Below are positions 1-9,063 of a DNA stretch of 64,000 bases, in pieces. Below the pieces are notes generated by a model. The model did not search any database. It was given only the letters and a program-made list of their open reading frames with translations, and was not told where the DNA came from. Numbering within the stretch: the first letter of the stretch is position 1; each line of letters opens with the position of its first letter. Both the position numbers and the translations under genes were made by a program. Source of the stretch: Bacteroidota bacterium (lineage in GTDB: Bacteria; Bacteroidota; Bacteroidia; Bacteroidales; Prolixibacteraceae); contig JAUXUF010000072.1 of the NCBI GenBank assembly GCA_030684645.1, positions 22,032 to 86,031 of the forward strand, given 5' to 3'.

Positions 1-291
1 TGGCCGCACTGCCTGGTAGTAGTATCCTGTGAGCAGGCTAGCACGGGTCGGCCAACAACGTCCAGCATTGTAGAACTGCGTAAAACGCAAACCATCTTTG
101 GAAAGTTTGTCTATATTGGGAGTTTTTATTTCTCCTCCATAGCAACCAAGATCCGAATACCCCATATCATCAGCAAGTATAATGACGATATTAGGGCGTA
201 AATATTTTTGATGGTCATTGGATTTTTGGGCATACAAAGGAGTTGCTCCTATGCTTGCTGCTATACCTAGTGTAATAATTTTTGATTTCAT
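1..291 (-). CDS. Sulfatase, formylglycine-dependent (N-terminal part; gene runs off the window)
   Basis: The first 97 codons of a sulfatase are present; the rest lies before base 1. A cleavable signal peptide ending near TPLYAQ (residue 22) indicates export. The metal-binding LADDMG motif follows at about residues 39-44, and C79-W-P-T-R83 is the C-x-P-x-R maturation signature in which Cys becomes formylglycine. The enzyme would remove sulfate esters from glycans. An in-frame ATG three codons upstream (base 300) is an alternative start. It lies 107 bases downstream of the dioxygenase gene and is the last visible gene of the PUL. Subfamily and substrate cannot be told from this part. Confidence 0.9.
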   Translation of the reverse strand, partial: MKSKIITLGIAASIGATPLYAQKSNDHQKYLRPNIVIILADDMGYSDLGCYGGEIKTPNIDKLSKDGLRFTQFYNAGRCWPTRASLLTGYYYQAVRP

Positions 292-398
292 AGCGAACAT
301 CTTTCTATTTAATCTATTGGTATCAACGTTTACATTTTTATTCAAAACTTACTATAGCCCATACTTTTGGTAATGGATTAGGCATAGAAAATGAAAAA

Positions 399-1232
399 TC
401 AATAAAGAGGAACTTTTGATTTTGAATATATCAATGGGTTCTGTTCATCATCATTGAGCAAATCACCAATTTTCAATTTAGCAACCTGTTCATCGCTAAG
501 GATGTTCTGGATGCCATTGAATACAGCTCCATCAGGCATATATGCACAAGTCATAGCACGCCTGAACCCATTGGTCATGTTAGCACCTGCCCCATGAATG
601 GTTAAGCCATTATGAAAAGAACAGCTGCCAGCTTTCATTGGCACTGCTACTGATTTTGAATTTATAAATTGAGGGTAAAATTCAAATATGGCATCCATAT
701 TTTTTCCAATGCCGGGGTTTTCAAAAGTTGTATGGTGATAAGATGACGGGATAAAATATAAACACCCGTTTTGATAGGTTGCATCATCTAAGGCCACCCA
801 AATGGACAAGGCCCGTTTGTCGCTAAAAGACCAGAACGGTGTATCCAGGTGCCAGGACGTAGGATTTGCCCAGGGTCTTTTTACCAATGCCTGGTCATGC
901 CATATACGGGTCCCATCCCAACCTACCAGCTCTGCCACCATTTTCCCCAGCCTTTCGTCCAGCATAATCTGCTTTACTTTTTCATTGGTTTGCCATAGGT
1001 TCAACATCTGATCGAATACCTTTCCATAATAATCGGCATCTTTATTAATGCCATCATCTTTCCCTGTTTTAGTTTCTTTGCCTGGAAATTTTTTACCACC
1101 ACGTTGTTCCACAGCATCAGTAACTGACTGCCGCCAAAATGAGAGTTCTTCCTGATTAAGAAAATCTTCTACCAGTAAATATCCATCCTGCTGATAAGAC
1201 TGAATTTGTTCTTGTGTGAGCAATGTTTTCAT
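399..1232 (-). CDS. Phytanoyl-CoA dioxygenase (PhyH) family Fe(II)/2-oxoglutarate oxygenase
   Basis: This 277-residue cytoplasmic-looking protein has no signal peptide. It carries the iron-binding HxD pair in WHLDTPFW (about residue 127), a distal His in LTIHGAGAN and an Arg in FRRAMTCAY that would bind 2-oxoglutarate. The family hydroxylates small molecules using O2 and 2-oxoglutarate. The gene follows the L-rhamnose mutarotase gene closely and sits inside the sulfatase PUL, so a sugar-derived substrate is likely, for example oxidative removal of an O-methyl group. That substrate idea is inference only. Length and motifs are normal for PhyH proteins. Confidence 0.85.
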   Translation of the reverse strand: MKTLLTQEQIQSYQQDGYLLVEDFLNQEELSFWRQSVTDAVEQRGGKKFPGKETKTGKDDGINKDADYYGKVFDQMLNLWQTNEKVKQIMLDERLGKMVAELVGWDGTRIWHDQALVKRPWANPTSWHLDTPFWSFSDKRALSIWVALDDATYQNGCLYFIPSSYHHTTFENPGIGKNMDAIFEFYPQFINSKSVAVPMKAGSCSFHNGLTIHGAGANMTNGFRRAMTCAYMPDGAVFNGIQNILSDEQVAKLKIGDLLNDDEQNPLIYSKSKVPLY

Positions 1233-1323
1233 GATTTTTATTTTTAATTTATAATACTCTTATTATTGTTTTGAATGTACTTAAAAGACTTTCTCTTGAA
1301 ATCATAATCTAACTGCATTTTCT

Positions 1324-1638
1324 TTAATCCTGATGAAAAACTTCTTTTAAATCAATTACAACCGGTGAGTTATCAGGGTTCACCTCCATAATGCCGGACA
1401 TATAATCCCACCACCTGCGTACAATTTCAGTTTGTGGCAACTTATCGGAGGTATTACTGTCAACAAGTTTTTGGGTAGCAAAAAGAATATTGGTCTCTTT
1501 ATCCCAATAGATGGAATAATCAAATACTCCCGCTTTGTTTAACTCCCCGGCCAGTTCCGGCCAAATTTCATCGTGCCGTTTTTTGTACTCATCTTCAAAA
1601 CCGGCTTTTAATTTCATTTTAAAGGCTACACGTTTCAT
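1324..1638 (-). CDS. rhaM: L-rhamnose mutarotase
   Basis: A 104-residue protein with the size and pattern of RhaM: an N-terminal RVAFKMKLKAG strand, the KKRHDEIWPEL segment with a His in the position of the family catalytic His, a YSIYWD strand, and a C-terminal RRWWDYM motif. The family interconverts the alpha and beta anomers of L-rhamnose in the cytoplasm. It lies between a GH106-like rhamnosidase and a PhyH oxygenase on the same strand. This is the strongest single clue that the locus handles rhamnose. No rhaA, rhaB or rhaD is in the window, so later catabolism must be encoded elsewhere. Confidence 0.92.
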   Translation of the reverse strand: MKRVAFKMKLKAGFEDEYKKRHDEIWPELAGELNKAGVFDYSIYWDKETNILFATQKLVDSNTSDKLPQTEIVRRWWDYMSGIMEVNPDNSPVVIDLKEVFHQD

Positions 1639-1730
1639 TGTTTTTACTTTTGTTATTGAATTTTTAGCAAATCTTTACAACCTCAACGCCAAATCCGGCT
1701 ATCCTGTTTTTAATTTGTTCCTGATCAAAT

Positions 1731-4700
1731 TTACTTCCGCGACTGAATGTATACAGGTCCAAACAATCCGGATGGTTGCAACGGACTTGAAGGAGTATAT
1801 GGGTTAACGGGACACCAGGTCAACCTTTTTTCGATTGGTAGTTTACTATCCCCAATCAGGCGGTTCATCCAGGTATTCACCACTTCAATCATTAATTCAT
1901 TTTCACCTTGTTTGACCAATTTACTGATGTCAAGCTGATACGGCGCCGTCCATAATCCACCGGCGTACGTTCCGTTTACTATAACTTTTGCCATTGCTGT
2001 AAAACTGCCTAGGTTGATGATCACTTTCTTGCCTTCGGGAAGCTGATCCAGCTTGAATTTGCAGTTGTAAAAAGCTGTTCCTGAATAGTATTTAATCCGC
2101 TCGTCAGTAGAAGTGGTCCAATCCTGAAGGGTTTCGAAAACCACAGGCTGTTCCGGGCCACGCTGCGAAGCATCGAAGGCAACTGTCCAAGGGCCTTTCA
2201 GGTCAGCTAAAATAGATGGTTCAGGATAATTGGCTTCCACACCACTTGCCGATGCTTTTCCTGTCTGCTGACGAAAAACTATAAATACACTTTCGTAAGG
2301 GGCTAATTTTAAGGGAACAGTTGTACTGTTTTCTTTCTGCCCGTAAGCCGGAAGTTTACGAATCGAACCGGTAGTTGCTTCCCAGAGTTCGGGCTGCATC
2401 CCTTTTACCCTGAATTCAGGAGTAACTATTTTTGTTTCTTTGGTTTGGTTCGAAACAAAATAGATTTCTCCGTTGCCCAATGTACGGTGTCCGTAATGGA
2501 TTGACTTATCTTCAGGCAATTTACAGTCTGGTACACAATTGATCAGCGCAAAAGCCTCTCTCATATCCATTCCATTAATAATCATTCCTTTTCCGAATTT
2601 ACGTGATTTTACTTTCACGCCATCTACATCGCCCCACAATTCGGAAGCCAGTGTTTTGACCTGTTGATCGGCGTTGGGCTGGTTTTGCAAACTGGGTGAA
2701 AGCCTGGGGACAGGGCCCAATACAACCGCGCCGTCCCTGACCAACTGTTTGATTTTAGCCAGCAGTTCAGGCCGCATAGTTTCCAGTTTTGGCAACACCA
2801 GAATCCGGTATTGAGTTCCGTGAGGCAATGTGATCAGCCCGTCTTTTACGATCATATATTTTTCAATGACCTCGGCATTCATATAGTCGAACTGATAGCC
2901 TGCCGGAAGGGACGGATCAGTGACTCCGGTCATTTTGGGGGCATCTTCGCCAATGAAATAGGCCACATCGGCCACGTTCAATCCCTGCTGAAGCATGAAG
3001 TTCGTCCTTTTCAGGTATTGTGTATAAACATCTATCTGCGAAAACCAGGTGTTCTTTCGGTTAAACTCATTGCCAAACCAGGCATTCATTCCGGGATTTT
3101 TATCTTCGTAAGGCTGGGTAATGTATACGTGCAGCAATGTATTGTTGATCCCTTCGGCAAAAAAACGGTCGCCCCTTTGTTTGATCGTTCCCGGATACCG
3201 GCTGAATGGACTACCTGCGCAGGTATTCGATTCCGCTGAGATTTTTGTCTTCCCGTAGATGTGACCGCAGGAGGTTGCAGCGCGGTTTTCGATGTCCCCA
3301 AGCTCACCTTCGCTCCAAAATTCACCTCCAATTTCGTCCGACTGACCTCCGTACATTAAAAATTCGCTTGGAAAGCCCCAGTGACCGTAACATTCCAACC
3401 ACGTGTGCAACCCATATTTGTGGCTAATATCTCTCAACCCGCCTACATAATCATAAGCTACTTTGTCGGCAACCATTCGGCGTATGTCCCATAAAAACCG
3501 GTCCGATGCCAGTTCGCTGTTCACAACCAGTCCTTTGTATACCGGAAGATATGGAACTGCATCGTAACCATATCGCTGTTTGAATTCAGCAAGAAAATCA
3601 TCTGTAAAATTTTGTCCACCGGTCTCGTAGCTATCCTGAACTACCACTTTAAAGGTTTTGCGGTCGGCCTCCGGAATGCGTCTCAGAATTTCGCCCATGT
3701 GTCCATAGAAGTGTTTTTCTACAAGTTTCTTGCTCATCTTGTCCACTTCGTAACCGGTAGCTTCGGGAGAGGCCGGGCTGTTAACTGTACCGGTCGGGGT
3801 CATTCCGGTGCGAAGGATAACCCAATCACCTTCGGGAACTTCCCAGCTAAGGGTACCGTCAGCTGCAAGAAATTTTGTGATGTCCACCACTTTTGATGCA
3901 TCGATTACAGTAGCCTTGTCATCTACTTCCGGTTGTTGAGCCCATTGATAGTCTTTCCAGTATGGCAACGGCGTAGGATGCATCTTGGCCAGTGTCTTTT
4001 CACTGTACCGCTCCACACGCGGAGCAGCAGACAGCACTACTTCAACAAGGCCACTGTTCGACATCTCGTTTTTGATGACCAGTCGGAAATTGTTAGCTGT
4101 GGTAGCAGGAAAGGACACCACAACTGGTGCATAGGGTTCAAAACCAACATGGAGGGTAGGATTGGAACGGTTGATTTGAAATTCGGAAAGGGTGCGGTAT
4201 TCACCGTTCGCTGCTTTCACCTGAAAAAGAGCCGTTGCCATCATACGTTGTTCGGTTGAACGAATGGAAAGACTGCGTGCCGTAAAAGGTTTTTTGGCGT
4301 CGAAATTGATCGTAAATTCAGCTCCTGCCGGGAAATTAATCCCGGTTTTTTTGTCGCCATCACAGATTTTTGAAAGTCCGGCAATTTTTGGTGCAGAGGT
4401 AATTGTTCCATTTTGGTTATTCAGAACAAGTCGGTCATCTTTTGGTGCGGGGTAAGCAATCACTTTCACATCCTGAAAAATTGCGATTGGCTTTTCTAAT
4501 TTTTGAGAAAGTCTCAACGGTCCCTTCACATGTATTTCAGAGGAAATAAGGTAGCGCATGGCATCCTCCGATTTTATCCATGGACCGCCCGACTGGCTCC
4601 ATCCCGGAGAGTTGAAAATCCCTATTTCGATGTTCAACTCAGTGGCCGTTTTCAGCACGGCATGGAGGATGTTCCACCACTCTTCGCTGAGCATTTTCAC

Positions 4701-4970
4701 TTTTCCATAAGGAACATCAGCTAGTCCTATATTTCCGATGAATGCCCTGTTAATGCCGGCTTTTTTCATTGATTGGAGATCGTTGATCACTCCTTCTTTC
4801 GAAATATTATCGGAAATCCAGTACCAGTAAACGCTGGTTTGAATGGAGTCGGGTGGGGTGATAAAACCACCTTGTAGCGCCTCGTGCGAAATTTTTGAAT
4901 TATCTGTCGCGCATGCTGTGATAAAAAATGTAGCTGCCAGACAGATAATCAATAAGAATGTGTTTTTCAT
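1731..4970 (-). CDS. GH106-like alpha-L-rhamnosidase, lipoprotein
   Basis: A 1079-residue protein with a lipoprotein signal ending ...FFITAC (Cys about residue 20), so it is membrane anchored in the periplasm or at the surface. The start (PPDSIQTSVYWYWISDN, then KEGVINDLQSMKKAGI) and GIFNSPGWSQSGGPW are typical of GH106 alpha-L-rhamnosidases, and the length fits. The last about 150 residues look like a glycoside hydrolase family 2-type jelly-roll sugar-binding domain (LGSFTAMAKVIVNGTYAGGLW). The next gene downstream is rhaM, consistent with release of L-rhamnose. Specific catalytic glutamates were not assigned. Activity on another deoxysugar or uronic acid cannot be excluded. Confidence 0.85.
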   Translation of the reverse strand: MKNTFLLIICLAATFFITACATDNSKISHEALQGGFITPPDSIQTSVYWYWISDNISKEGVINDLQSMKKAGINRAFIGNIGLADVPYGKVKMLSEEWWNILHAVLKTATELNIEIGIFNSPGWSQSGGPWIKSEDAMRYLISSEIHVKGPLRLSQKLEKPIAIFQDVKVIAYPAPKDDRLVLNNQNGTITSAPKIAGLSKICDGDKKTGINFPAGAEFTINFDAKKPFTARSLSIRSTEQRMMATALFQVKAANGEYRTLSEFQINRSNPTLHVGFEPYAPVVVSFPATTANNFRLVIKNEMSNSGLVEVVLSAAPRVERYSEKTLAKMHPTPLPYWKDYQWAQQPEVDDKATVIDASKVVDITKFLAADGTLSWEVPEGDWVILRTGMTPTGTVNSPASPEATGYEVDKMSKKLVEKHFYGHMGEILRRIPEADRKTFKVVVQDSYETGGQNFTDDFLAEFKQRYGYDAVPYLPVYKGLVVNSELASDRFLWDIRRMVADKVAYDYVGGLRDISHKYGLHTWLECYGHWGFPSEFLMYGGQSDEIGGEFWSEGELGDIENRAATSCGHIYGKTKISAESNTCAGSPFSRYPGTIKQRGDRFFAEGINNTLLHVYITQPYEDKNPGMNAWFGNEFNRKNTWFSQIDVYTQYLKRTNFMLQQGLNVADVAYFIGEDAPKMTGVTDPSLPAGYQFDYMNAEVIEKYMIVKDGLITLPHGTQYRILVLPKLETMRPELLAKIKQLVRDGAVVLGPVPRLSPSLQNQPNADQQVKTLASELWGDVDGVKVKSRKFGKGMIINGMDMREAFALINCVPDCKLPEDKSIHYGHRTLGNGEIYFVSNQTKETKIVTPEFRVKGMQPELWEATTGSIRKLPAYGQKENSTTVPLKLAPYESVFIVFRQQTGKASASGVEANYPEPSILADLKGPWTVAFDASQRGPEQPVVFETLQDWTTSTDERIKYYSGTAFYNCKFKLDQLPEGKKVIINLGSFTAMAKVIVNGTYAGGLWTAPYQLDISKLVKQGENELMIEVVNTWMNRLIGDSKLPIEKRLTWCPVNPYTPSSPLQPSGLFGPVYIQSRK

Positions 4971-5149
4971 TGTATTTAGATTTAGTTGTATTTTCCGTTT
5001 ATCATTTATATTTCAACATTATAGAATTCATCGTTATTTTGGTATTGGAACCGAACGACTTGTCAGCAATCCATTGCAAGAATCAAAAGAGTGGTTTTAA
5101 TATTTTATTTCATAGGATTATCATTTTTACCGGGATGCTGAAAAAGATA

Positions 5150-6649
5150 CTAATTATCCGGATGTTTTCCCCACTCATATCTTTTCTCCGGATTAAAAAA
5201 GGGATTAGGTATAGGAAATTCCGCTTTAACATCTTTCTGCCATTCCATTAAAAGGGTGTGAAGTTCCTTTGTCTTTTGAGGGAATACTTTTGATAGATCG
5301 GTCGATTCGCTGATATCTATACTCAGATTGTAAAGGACAACATTGCCGGTTACCAGGTTTTCGATCAGTTTCCAATCACCTTTCCGAATAGCACCTGCAG
5401 GCACATCGTGGTGATAGACCGGGTAGTGCCAATAGATTGCCCGTTCCGGATCATACTGGTTGTTAAGTAGTGCCGGCAACAAAGATTTTCCATCGATTGA
5501 CTGAGCACCGGGTCGTGGGGCATCTGCTACTTCGAGTAGGGTCGGATAAAAATCGACACTGCTAACAATTGCCTTGCTCACCCTGCCCGGTTTTACTTTT
5601 GTCGGCCATTTGACCAACAATGGCTCCCGGATACCCCCTTCATACAAGCTGCCTTTTTCGTTTCGCAACGGCACATTGGAAGTGGCAATGTATTGTAAAG
5701 GGCTATCTTTGTAGATGTGCCTTTTAGAGGGTACAAGCATCTGCATCCGGTCCTCTTCAACTCCGGGATATTGATTTTCACTGATTATCCCTCCGTTGTC
5801 GGAATTAAAGATCACAACGGTATTTTCGTCTAATCCGCTCGCCTTCAATTTATCCAGAAGTCGGCCCAGACTTCTGTCAATCTGCTCAATCATGGCCGCA
5901 TAAATGGCATTGCAGGGATAACCATCAACTTTCTCCTTTTTCAAGTACTTATTAATCAACTCCTGATCTGCATCGAACATACAATGGACATCCCAGTTGG
6001 CGATGAACAGAAAAAATGGTTTCGCTTTATTTTTTTCAATAAAGTCGATACCAAAATCAGCCAATCGTTCTGCAATAATTTTATCAGATGATTGCTCTCT
6101 TGGTGGATCAAACTTAGTATTGTAATATCCCTGGCCAATATTGGCCTCATCAAATCCCTGATTTAGCGGATGGTGTTGTTTGCTATCACCCAAATGCCAT
6201 TTTCCGAAATAGCCTGTTGCATATCCGGCTTTTTGCAGTTCTTCGCCTATGGTAACAATATCTACCGGTAGATATTGTGTATGGTTTGAAGGAACAGTAA
6301 CTTCTTCATAAGGCCTCCAGTGACCCGGGATAAAATCAATTACCCCCACTCTGGCCGGGTACTGGCCTGACATGATACTTGCCCTGGTGGGGGAACAAAC
6401 CGGGCATGCTGCATAGGCATTTGTAAAACGCATGCCCTGAGATGCAAGCTTTGTAAGATTGGGCGCCTCATTGAACTTGTTCCCATATATGGGAAGGTCG
6501 GCCCAACCCAAATCATCAGCCAAGATAAATACAATATTGGGTTTTTGTGCTTTAGCCGTATTATTGTTACAACCAGTTAAAGATATGGATCCTAAAGATA
6601 ACCCAATAACCGCATTTTTACACATCAATAATTTAATATTCATCATCAT
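5150..6649 (-). CDS. Sulfatase, formylglycine-dependent, lipoprotein
   Basis: A 499-residue sulfatase. The N-terminus has a lipobox SLTGC (Cys 27), so it is probably a membrane-anchored periplasmic enzyme. PNIVFILADDLGWADLP gives the first metal-binding Asp pair, C85-S-P-T-R89 is the maturation motif, GKWHLGD carries the conserved Lys/His pair, and NSDNGG is the C-terminal metal site. All active-site elements are visible. It sits between the GH106-like rhamnosidase (180 bases away) and a Tat-signal protein. It needs a sulfatase-maturing enzyme, which is not in this window. Confidence 0.95.
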   Translation of the reverse strand: MMMNIKLLMCKNAVIGLSLGSISLTGCNNNTAKAQKPNIVFILADDLGWADLPIYGNKFNEAPNLTKLASQGMRFTNAYAACPVCSPTRASIMSGQYPARVGVIDFIPGHWRPYEEVTVPSNHTQYLPVDIVTIGEELQKAGYATGYFGKWHLGDSKQHHPLNQGFDEANIGQGYYNTKFDPPREQSSDKIIAERLADFGIDFIEKNKAKPFFLFIANWDVHCMFDADQELINKYLKKEKVDGYPCNAIYAAMIEQIDRSLGRLLDKLKASGLDENTVVIFNSDNGGIISENQYPGVEEDRMQMLVPSKRHIYKDSPLQYIATSNVPLRNEKGSLYEGGIREPLLVKWPTKVKPGRVSKAIVSSVDFYPTLLEVADAPRPGAQSIDGKSLLPALLNNQYDPERAIYWHYPVYHHDVPAGAIRKGDWKLIENLVTGNVVLYNLSIDISESTDLSKVFPQKTKELHTLLMEWQKDVKAEFPIPNPFFNPEKRYEWGKHPDN

Positions 6650-6685
6650 TATTTTATATGGTTTCCAATAGCTAAAAAATAAGAA

Positions 6686-7546
6686 TCATTTGTCCAAGAC
6701 AAAGGCTTCCATACCGGAAATAACAAACACTGTACGGTTCATATTATCAACCCAATAAACAGTTGGGATAATACCTTCTCCTGTTAATTTGAAAACACGA
6801 AAGTCAATCAGGTGGCCGTCGCCACAATCAAGAGATACTTTCTTCCTATTTTTTAATGTCTGATTTTTGTGGATGACATCAAATTCATCAAGCATAGAAA
6901 ACCGGAGTTCGTGCAAGGAGGATTCTGCCATATTCTGCACAACCGCAAGCAAGCCCCACTTCCAGCTTAATGGCACCAATCCAAAAGTTTTTTTGATCGA
7001 TTTACCAGCGGTTTTTAAACTTATCTCTCCTCTTGTTGCTTTTCCTTCATTTATTATTCCGGTACCACCAAATGCAACACCTTCCTCTGAATGGGAAATT
7101 CGGGATGAAACGTTCCATTTTTCAGGAGAAAAGGTGGAATCAGTTTTACATTTCACATTGCCTGAAACAATATACTTAAATTTCTGATCCTTATTTTTAA
7201 TGCCGTCATCAGCTAATCGCCAATTCAAAAAATCAAACCAGCGATTTTTTCCTTTCATTCTGGATTCTAAAAGAAACTCACCTGCAAAGACCGCATTGTT
7301 GCCATATAAGTTATAAAGTTTATATTCTGATTTAAACGAAACAGTTGAAAACTGCTCCGTAAAAGGGAATTTATAACCCGACAATAATTTCTCCAGTTTC
7401 AGTAATGAAAACTCCCCTTCAGGATTCACCCCAATATTGAACAGGGTTTTAAATCCAACCGACCAACTTATTAACGGAAGTTGCGATATGCCTGCTACCA
7501 CACTTATTTTTTTCAGAAAATTTCTTCTGTTTTGTATCTTTTTCAT
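6686..7546 (-). CDS. Tat-signal protein of unknown function in a sulfatase PUL
   Basis: I do not recognise this 286-residue protein. The N-terminus RRNFLKK followed by a hydrophobic stretch (VVAGISQLPLISWSVG) resembles a twin-arginine signal, suggesting export of a folded, perhaps cofactor-containing protein. The remainder is rich in beta-strand patterns (YGNNAVFAGEFLLESR, FKYIVSGNVKCK, VSLDCGDGHLIDFRVF) and has no catalytic motif I can name. It is only 13 bases from the upstream sulfatase and 36 from the downstream one, so co-transcription is likely. It may be a carbohydrate-binding or structural accessory of the PUL; this is inference. Confidence 0.7.
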   Translation of the reverse strand: MKKIQNRRNFLKKISVVAGISQLPLISWSVGFKTLFNIGVNPEGEFSLLKLEKLLSGYKFPFTEQFSTVSFKSEYKLYNLYGNNAVFAGEFLLESRMKGKNRWFDFLNWRLADDGIKNKDQKFKYIVSGNVKCKTDSTFSPEKWNVSSRISHSEEGVAFGGTGIINEGKATRGEISLKTAGKSIKKTFGLVPLSWKWGLLAVVQNMAESSLHELRFSMLDEFDVIHKNQTLKNRKKVSLDCGDGHLIDFRVFKLTGEGIIPTVYWVDNMNRTVFVISGMEAFVLDK

Positions 7547-7559
7547 AATAAGACCGGAT

Positions 7560-8954
7560 TTAGTTTCTGTCGAAATGTGTTCCAGGGATCATTTTTTTCT
7601 CCCACTCTTCTGCCAATAAGGTGTCTAATTCCTCCATTTTCAACCGATAAGCCGGATCAGCGGATAAGTCAATTAACTCCCAGGGATCATTATTGATATT
7701 GAAAAGTAATTGATGAGAGGTCGTTTTGTAGCGGCTACTTCCTGCACAAGCCTGAAATTTCTCAGGCTGACCATCTTCAAGCCTTACAAAAGGTTTATCA
7801 GGCTCACCGGAATATTCATAGATCTTCACGTATTTGAAATCGCCCTTCCTCACTACCCGGCCTGTATGTTGAAATTCTGCAAACGCAACATCCATTTCTT
7901 CCTGACTTTTGCCTTGCTCAATGATTGGCCTGAGGCTCCTGCCCCGGCATCCCGGAGGTGCAGGAATACCGGCATAATCACATACAGTGGTCATGAGGTC
8001 AATTCCGGAAACGGTGTGTTTTTGGTCAATACTATTTTCTTTGATACGTCCGGGCATGTAGGCGATAAAAGGAACTTTAACCGACTGCTCGAACGGATGC
8101 CATTTCTGGACCCTCCGGTGCCGGGCTGCTCCTTCTCCATGATCGGAAGTGAAAATAACCAGGGTTTCATCGTTGCGTGAATCGACAGCATCGAGCATAC
8201 GCCCCAAATCGGCATCCACCTTTTCAACCATCCGGCAGTAGTCGTAGAGATAGTTCTGCCATTCTTCCTTTGTAAATTTTACTTGCTGCTTTAGGTAGGG
8301 GTCGTCAAATTTAAAATTGTAGTTTGGTGGCAATGGCGGACGGTTATCCACCAGTTCAAAAATATCAGATTTCGGAACAAGTTTGTCCCCGTGAAGTTGT
8401 GGTGTCCAATAACAGATGTCATGAGGGTTCATCAGTCCCGCCACTGCCAGAAAAGGTTTATCTTCCTGATAGTTCATGATAAAACCTTTCATGGCCCCGG
8501 AAACCTGAAAATCATTAAAATCGCCGGTTCCGCCAACACCAACAGGGATAGTCTCAAAACCGGGGATTTTCCGTGCACCTTCGATGTCCGGATAATTCCA
8601 TTGACCTCCGGCATGCCACTTTCCACAATAAATGCGCTTGTAATCAGCGTTTGTCTCAAACCATTCGCCCATATTGGGAACATTTTTATCAATCCCGATA
8701 TTGTTATAAGTCACTCCGGTTTCGGTGCTGTATCGTCCGGTAAAAAGACTGGAACGTGCCGGACAGCATACCGGGTTTGTGCTGTTCGATTCCAGAAAAG
8801 AGTATCCTCCGGCAATCATCCGGTCAAAATTGGGAGTATTTGCCCAATGACACAGGTAGGCAGGATGCTTGAAATATTCTTTATAGGCAGATATGGTATC
8901 GATCACTTGTTGATCAGATACAATAATGAGGATATTGGGTTTTCGCTTCTTCAT
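7560..8954 (-). CDS. Sulfatase without a signal peptide
   Basis: A 464-residue sulfatase whose domain begins at once (KKRKPNILIIVSDQQ). The motif is C63-C64-P-A-R67; GKWHAGG and TSDHGEG supply the other active-site residues. Unlike the other complete sulfatases here it has no export signal: upstream of the chosen ATG the frame meets a TAA five codons earlier, so no longer N-terminus is possible. It follows a GH99/WbsX-like gene (109 bases away). It could act in the cytoplasm on imported sulfated mono- or oligosaccharides, or use an unrecognised export route. Length is usual for compact sulfatases. Confidence 0.93.
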   Translation of the reverse strand: MKKRKPNILIIVSDQQVIDTISAYKEYFKHPAYLCHWANTPNFDRMIAGGYSFLESNSTNPVCCPARSSLFTGRYSTETGVTYNNIGIDKNVPNMGEWFETNADYKRIYCGKWHAGGQWNYPDIEGARKIPGFETIPVGVGGTGDFNDFQVSGAMKGFIMNYQEDKPFLAVAGLMNPHDICYWTPQLHGDKLVPKSDIFELVDNRPPLPPNYNFKFDDPYLKQQVKFTKEEWQNYLYDYCRMVEKVDADLGRMLDAVDSRNDETLVIFTSDHGEGAARHRRVQKWHPFEQSVKVPFIAYMPGRIKENSIDQKHTVSGIDLMTTVCDYAGIPAPPGCRGRSLRPIIEQGKSQEEMDVAFAEFQHTGRVVRKGDFKYVKIYEYSGEPDKPFVRLEDGQPEKFQACAGSSRYKTTSHQLLFNINNDPWELIDLSADPAYRLKMEELDTLLAEEWEKKMIPGTHFDRN

Positions 8955-9063
8955 ATTTGTGATATTTTATGCTTCATAATGTGATATATTGATATTTTTT
9001 TTCAGTCATGTTCATTTTTTTATAATTCAATCATTTGAGGTCAAAATAAAATAAACAATAAAA

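Noticed and set aside
802..1011. Plus-strand reading frame inside the PhyH gene
   Set aside because: It is a shadow of the well-supported minus-strand gene; the same holds for other short frames inside the PUL enzymes.
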